14,483 nucleotides of DNA from JBKPNX01 sp046732855. Its GTDB lineage: Bacteria > Pseudomonadota > Alphaproteobacteria > Geminicoccales > Geminicoccaceae. Below the pieces are notes generated by a model. The model was given only the letters and a program-made list of their open reading frames with translations. It made no database searches and had not been told where the DNA came from. The position numbers and the translations under genes were made by a program. Positions 13,374 to 14,483 of this stretch are shown one piece after another. Numbering within the stretch: position 1 is the first letter of the stretch; each line of letters begins with the position of its first letter. Location: contig JBKPNX010000137.1 of assembly GCA_046732855.1 (NCBI GenBank), positions 1 through 14,483 on the forward strand. Direction: 5' to 3'.

Positions 13374-14483
13374 ATGGCTGCGGTCGAACAGGCGTTCTTG
13401 CTGGTGCTCGATCCCTACGTGATCGGGGTCATCCTGCTGGCGTCAGTGTTCGGCTTGGTCGTGGGCGCGCTGCCCGGGCTGACCGCGACGATGGCGACCG
13501 CGCTCCTGGTGCCGATCACGTTCTTCATGGATCCGGTGCCGTCGATCGGAGCGATCATCGGCGCGAGCGCCATGGCGATCTTCGCCGGCGACATCTCGGG
13601 GACGCTGCTGCGCATCCCCGGCACTCCGGCATCTGCCGCGTACGTCGAGGACGCCTATCGGATGACCGGCAAGGGCCAGGCGGAGCTGGCGCTCGGCGTC
13701 TGTCTCGTGACCTCGGCGATCGGCGGCCTGTTCGGCGCACTGGTGCTGGCGTTCTCGGCGCCGGCGCTGGCCGAATTCGCGCTCAAGTTCAGCTCGCCCG
13801 AGTATTTCTGGCTGGCCTGCTTCGGCCTCTCCTGCGCCGTCTTCATCTCCACCGACTCGCCGATCAAAGGCGTGGTCTCGCTGCTGATCGGTCTGTTCAT
13901 CGCGACCATCGGGATCGACATCACCGCCGGCTACCCGCGCTTCAACTTCGGCAACGTGGAGCTGATGGGCGGGGTCTCGTTCATCCCGGCGATGATCGGC
14001 ATGTTCGCGATCAGCGAGATCCTGCGCTACGCGACCGCGATCACGCGGCCGGTCGAGGTGCCGCACCAGGCGATCGTGCACATCTTCCGCGGGCTCGGCC
14101 GGGTGCTCTGGCGCTACAGGACCAATTTGATGCGCGGCAACCTGATCGGCGTCGTGGTCGGCATTCTGCCGGGCGCCGGCGCTGACATCGCCGCCTGGAT
14201 CTCCTATGCCGTGGCCAAGCGCTTCTCGAAGGAGCCGCAGAAGTTCGGCACCGGCCATGTCGAGGGGCTGGTCGACGCCGGCGCGGCCAACAATTCGGCG
14301 CTCGGCGGCGCCTGGGTGCCTGCGCTCGTGTTCGGCATCCCGGGCGATTCGATCACGGCCATCGTGATCGGGGTGCTGTACATGAAGAACATGAACCCCG
14401 GGCCGACGATCATGCTGCACGCGCCCGAGTTGCTGTATTCCGTGTTCGTTACGTTCTTCCTCGCCAACATCCTGATGATGCCG
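13374..14483 (+). CDS. tctA: tripartite tricarboxylate transporter large permease TctA (partial, cut by window end)
   Basis: The frame opens at ATG 13374, 6 bases after the tctB stop, and has no stop before the window ends, giving 370 residues. TctA proteins are about 500 residues, so roughly 130 are missing. It is very hydrophobic with many predicted helices. Both halves of the TctA internal duplication are visible: GLVVGALPGLTATMATALL followed by GDISGTLLRIPGTPASAAYVEDAY in the first, and VVVGILPGAGADIAAWISY followed by NNSALGGAWVPALVFGIPGDS in the second. The paired glycine/proline motifs (GALPG and GILPG; RIPGTP and GIPGDS) are the family signature and presumably line the substrate path. 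The start has only a weak ribosome binding site, so coupling to tctB is likely. Confidence 0.95.
   Translation, partial: MAAVEQAFLLVLDPYVIGVILLASVFGLVVGALPGLTATMATALLVPITFFMDPVPSIGAIIGASAMAIFAGDISGTLLRIPGTPASAAYVEDAYRMTGKGQAELALGVCLVTSAIGGLFGALVLAFSAPALAEFALKFSSPEYFWLACFGLSCAVFISTDSPIKGVVSLLIGLFIATIGIDITAGYPRFNFGNVELMGGVSFIPAMIGMFAISEILRYATAITRPVEVPHQAIVHIFRGLGRVLWRYRTNLMRGNLIGVVVGILPGAGADIAAWISYAVAKRFSKEPQKFGTGHVEGLVDAGAANNSALGGAWVPALVFGIPGDSITAIVIGVLYMKNMNPGPTIMLHAPELLYSVFVTFFLANILMMP

Noticed and set aside
1..14483. CRISPR arrays, retrons, rRNA, complete insertion sequences
   Set aside because: No regularly spaced repeats, no reverse transcriptase or transposase motifs, and no rRNA-like sequence were seen on either strand.

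Overview
The window is high-GC DNA from what looks like an alphaproteobacterium. The PrkA/YeaH/SpoVR proteins, the thermonuclease with a C-terminal extension and the Bug/TctC-TctB-TctA transporter all look alphaproteobacterial, possibly Rhodospirillales/Geminicoccales-like. This placement comes from sequence impression only. Most of the window is chromosomal core of very high GC. The first ~1.6 kb is visibly poorer in GC (for example bases 601-660 are 25/60 G+C, while bases 2041-2100 are 46/60).

Layout. Bases 1-1631 look like the end of an accessory block. They hold a small ORF with a phage P27 terminase-small-subunit-like N-terminus, a DUF2335-type membrane protein, a truncated secreted protein that starts like a Rap1a/Tai immunity protein, and a 13-bp perfect inverted repeat. 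The rest of the block has no gene I can support. It abuts the 3' end of a tRNA-Arg(CCT) gene (1632-1708, minus strand), the classic end for integrative elements. Bases 1873-4148 (+) carry a thermonuclease-family protein overlapping by ATGA with an M48 metalloprotease. The protease frame is interrupted by two in-frame stops (TAG 2859, TGA 3711), with no frameshift and an intact zinc site.

Bases 4172-11189 (-) form a run of five genes, in transcription order prkA, yeaH-like, spoVR-like, an FAD-dependent UDP-galactopyranose-mutase-like oxidoreductase, and a glycosyltransferase family 25-like protein. The first three are the widely conserved PrkA/DUF444/SpoVR stress module. The last two overlap by ATGA and probably modify a surface glycan. 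A ~690-bp divergent intergenic region separates prkA from a plus-strand tripartite tricarboxylate transporter operon in the order C-B-A. The tctA gene runs off the right end of the window.

No wholly new system can be proved from the sequence. The most interesting points are the doubly stopped M48 gene, the FAD oxidoreductase/GT25 pair placed behind the stress module, and the island remnant with an inverted-repeat-bounded 382-bp segment next to the tRNA.
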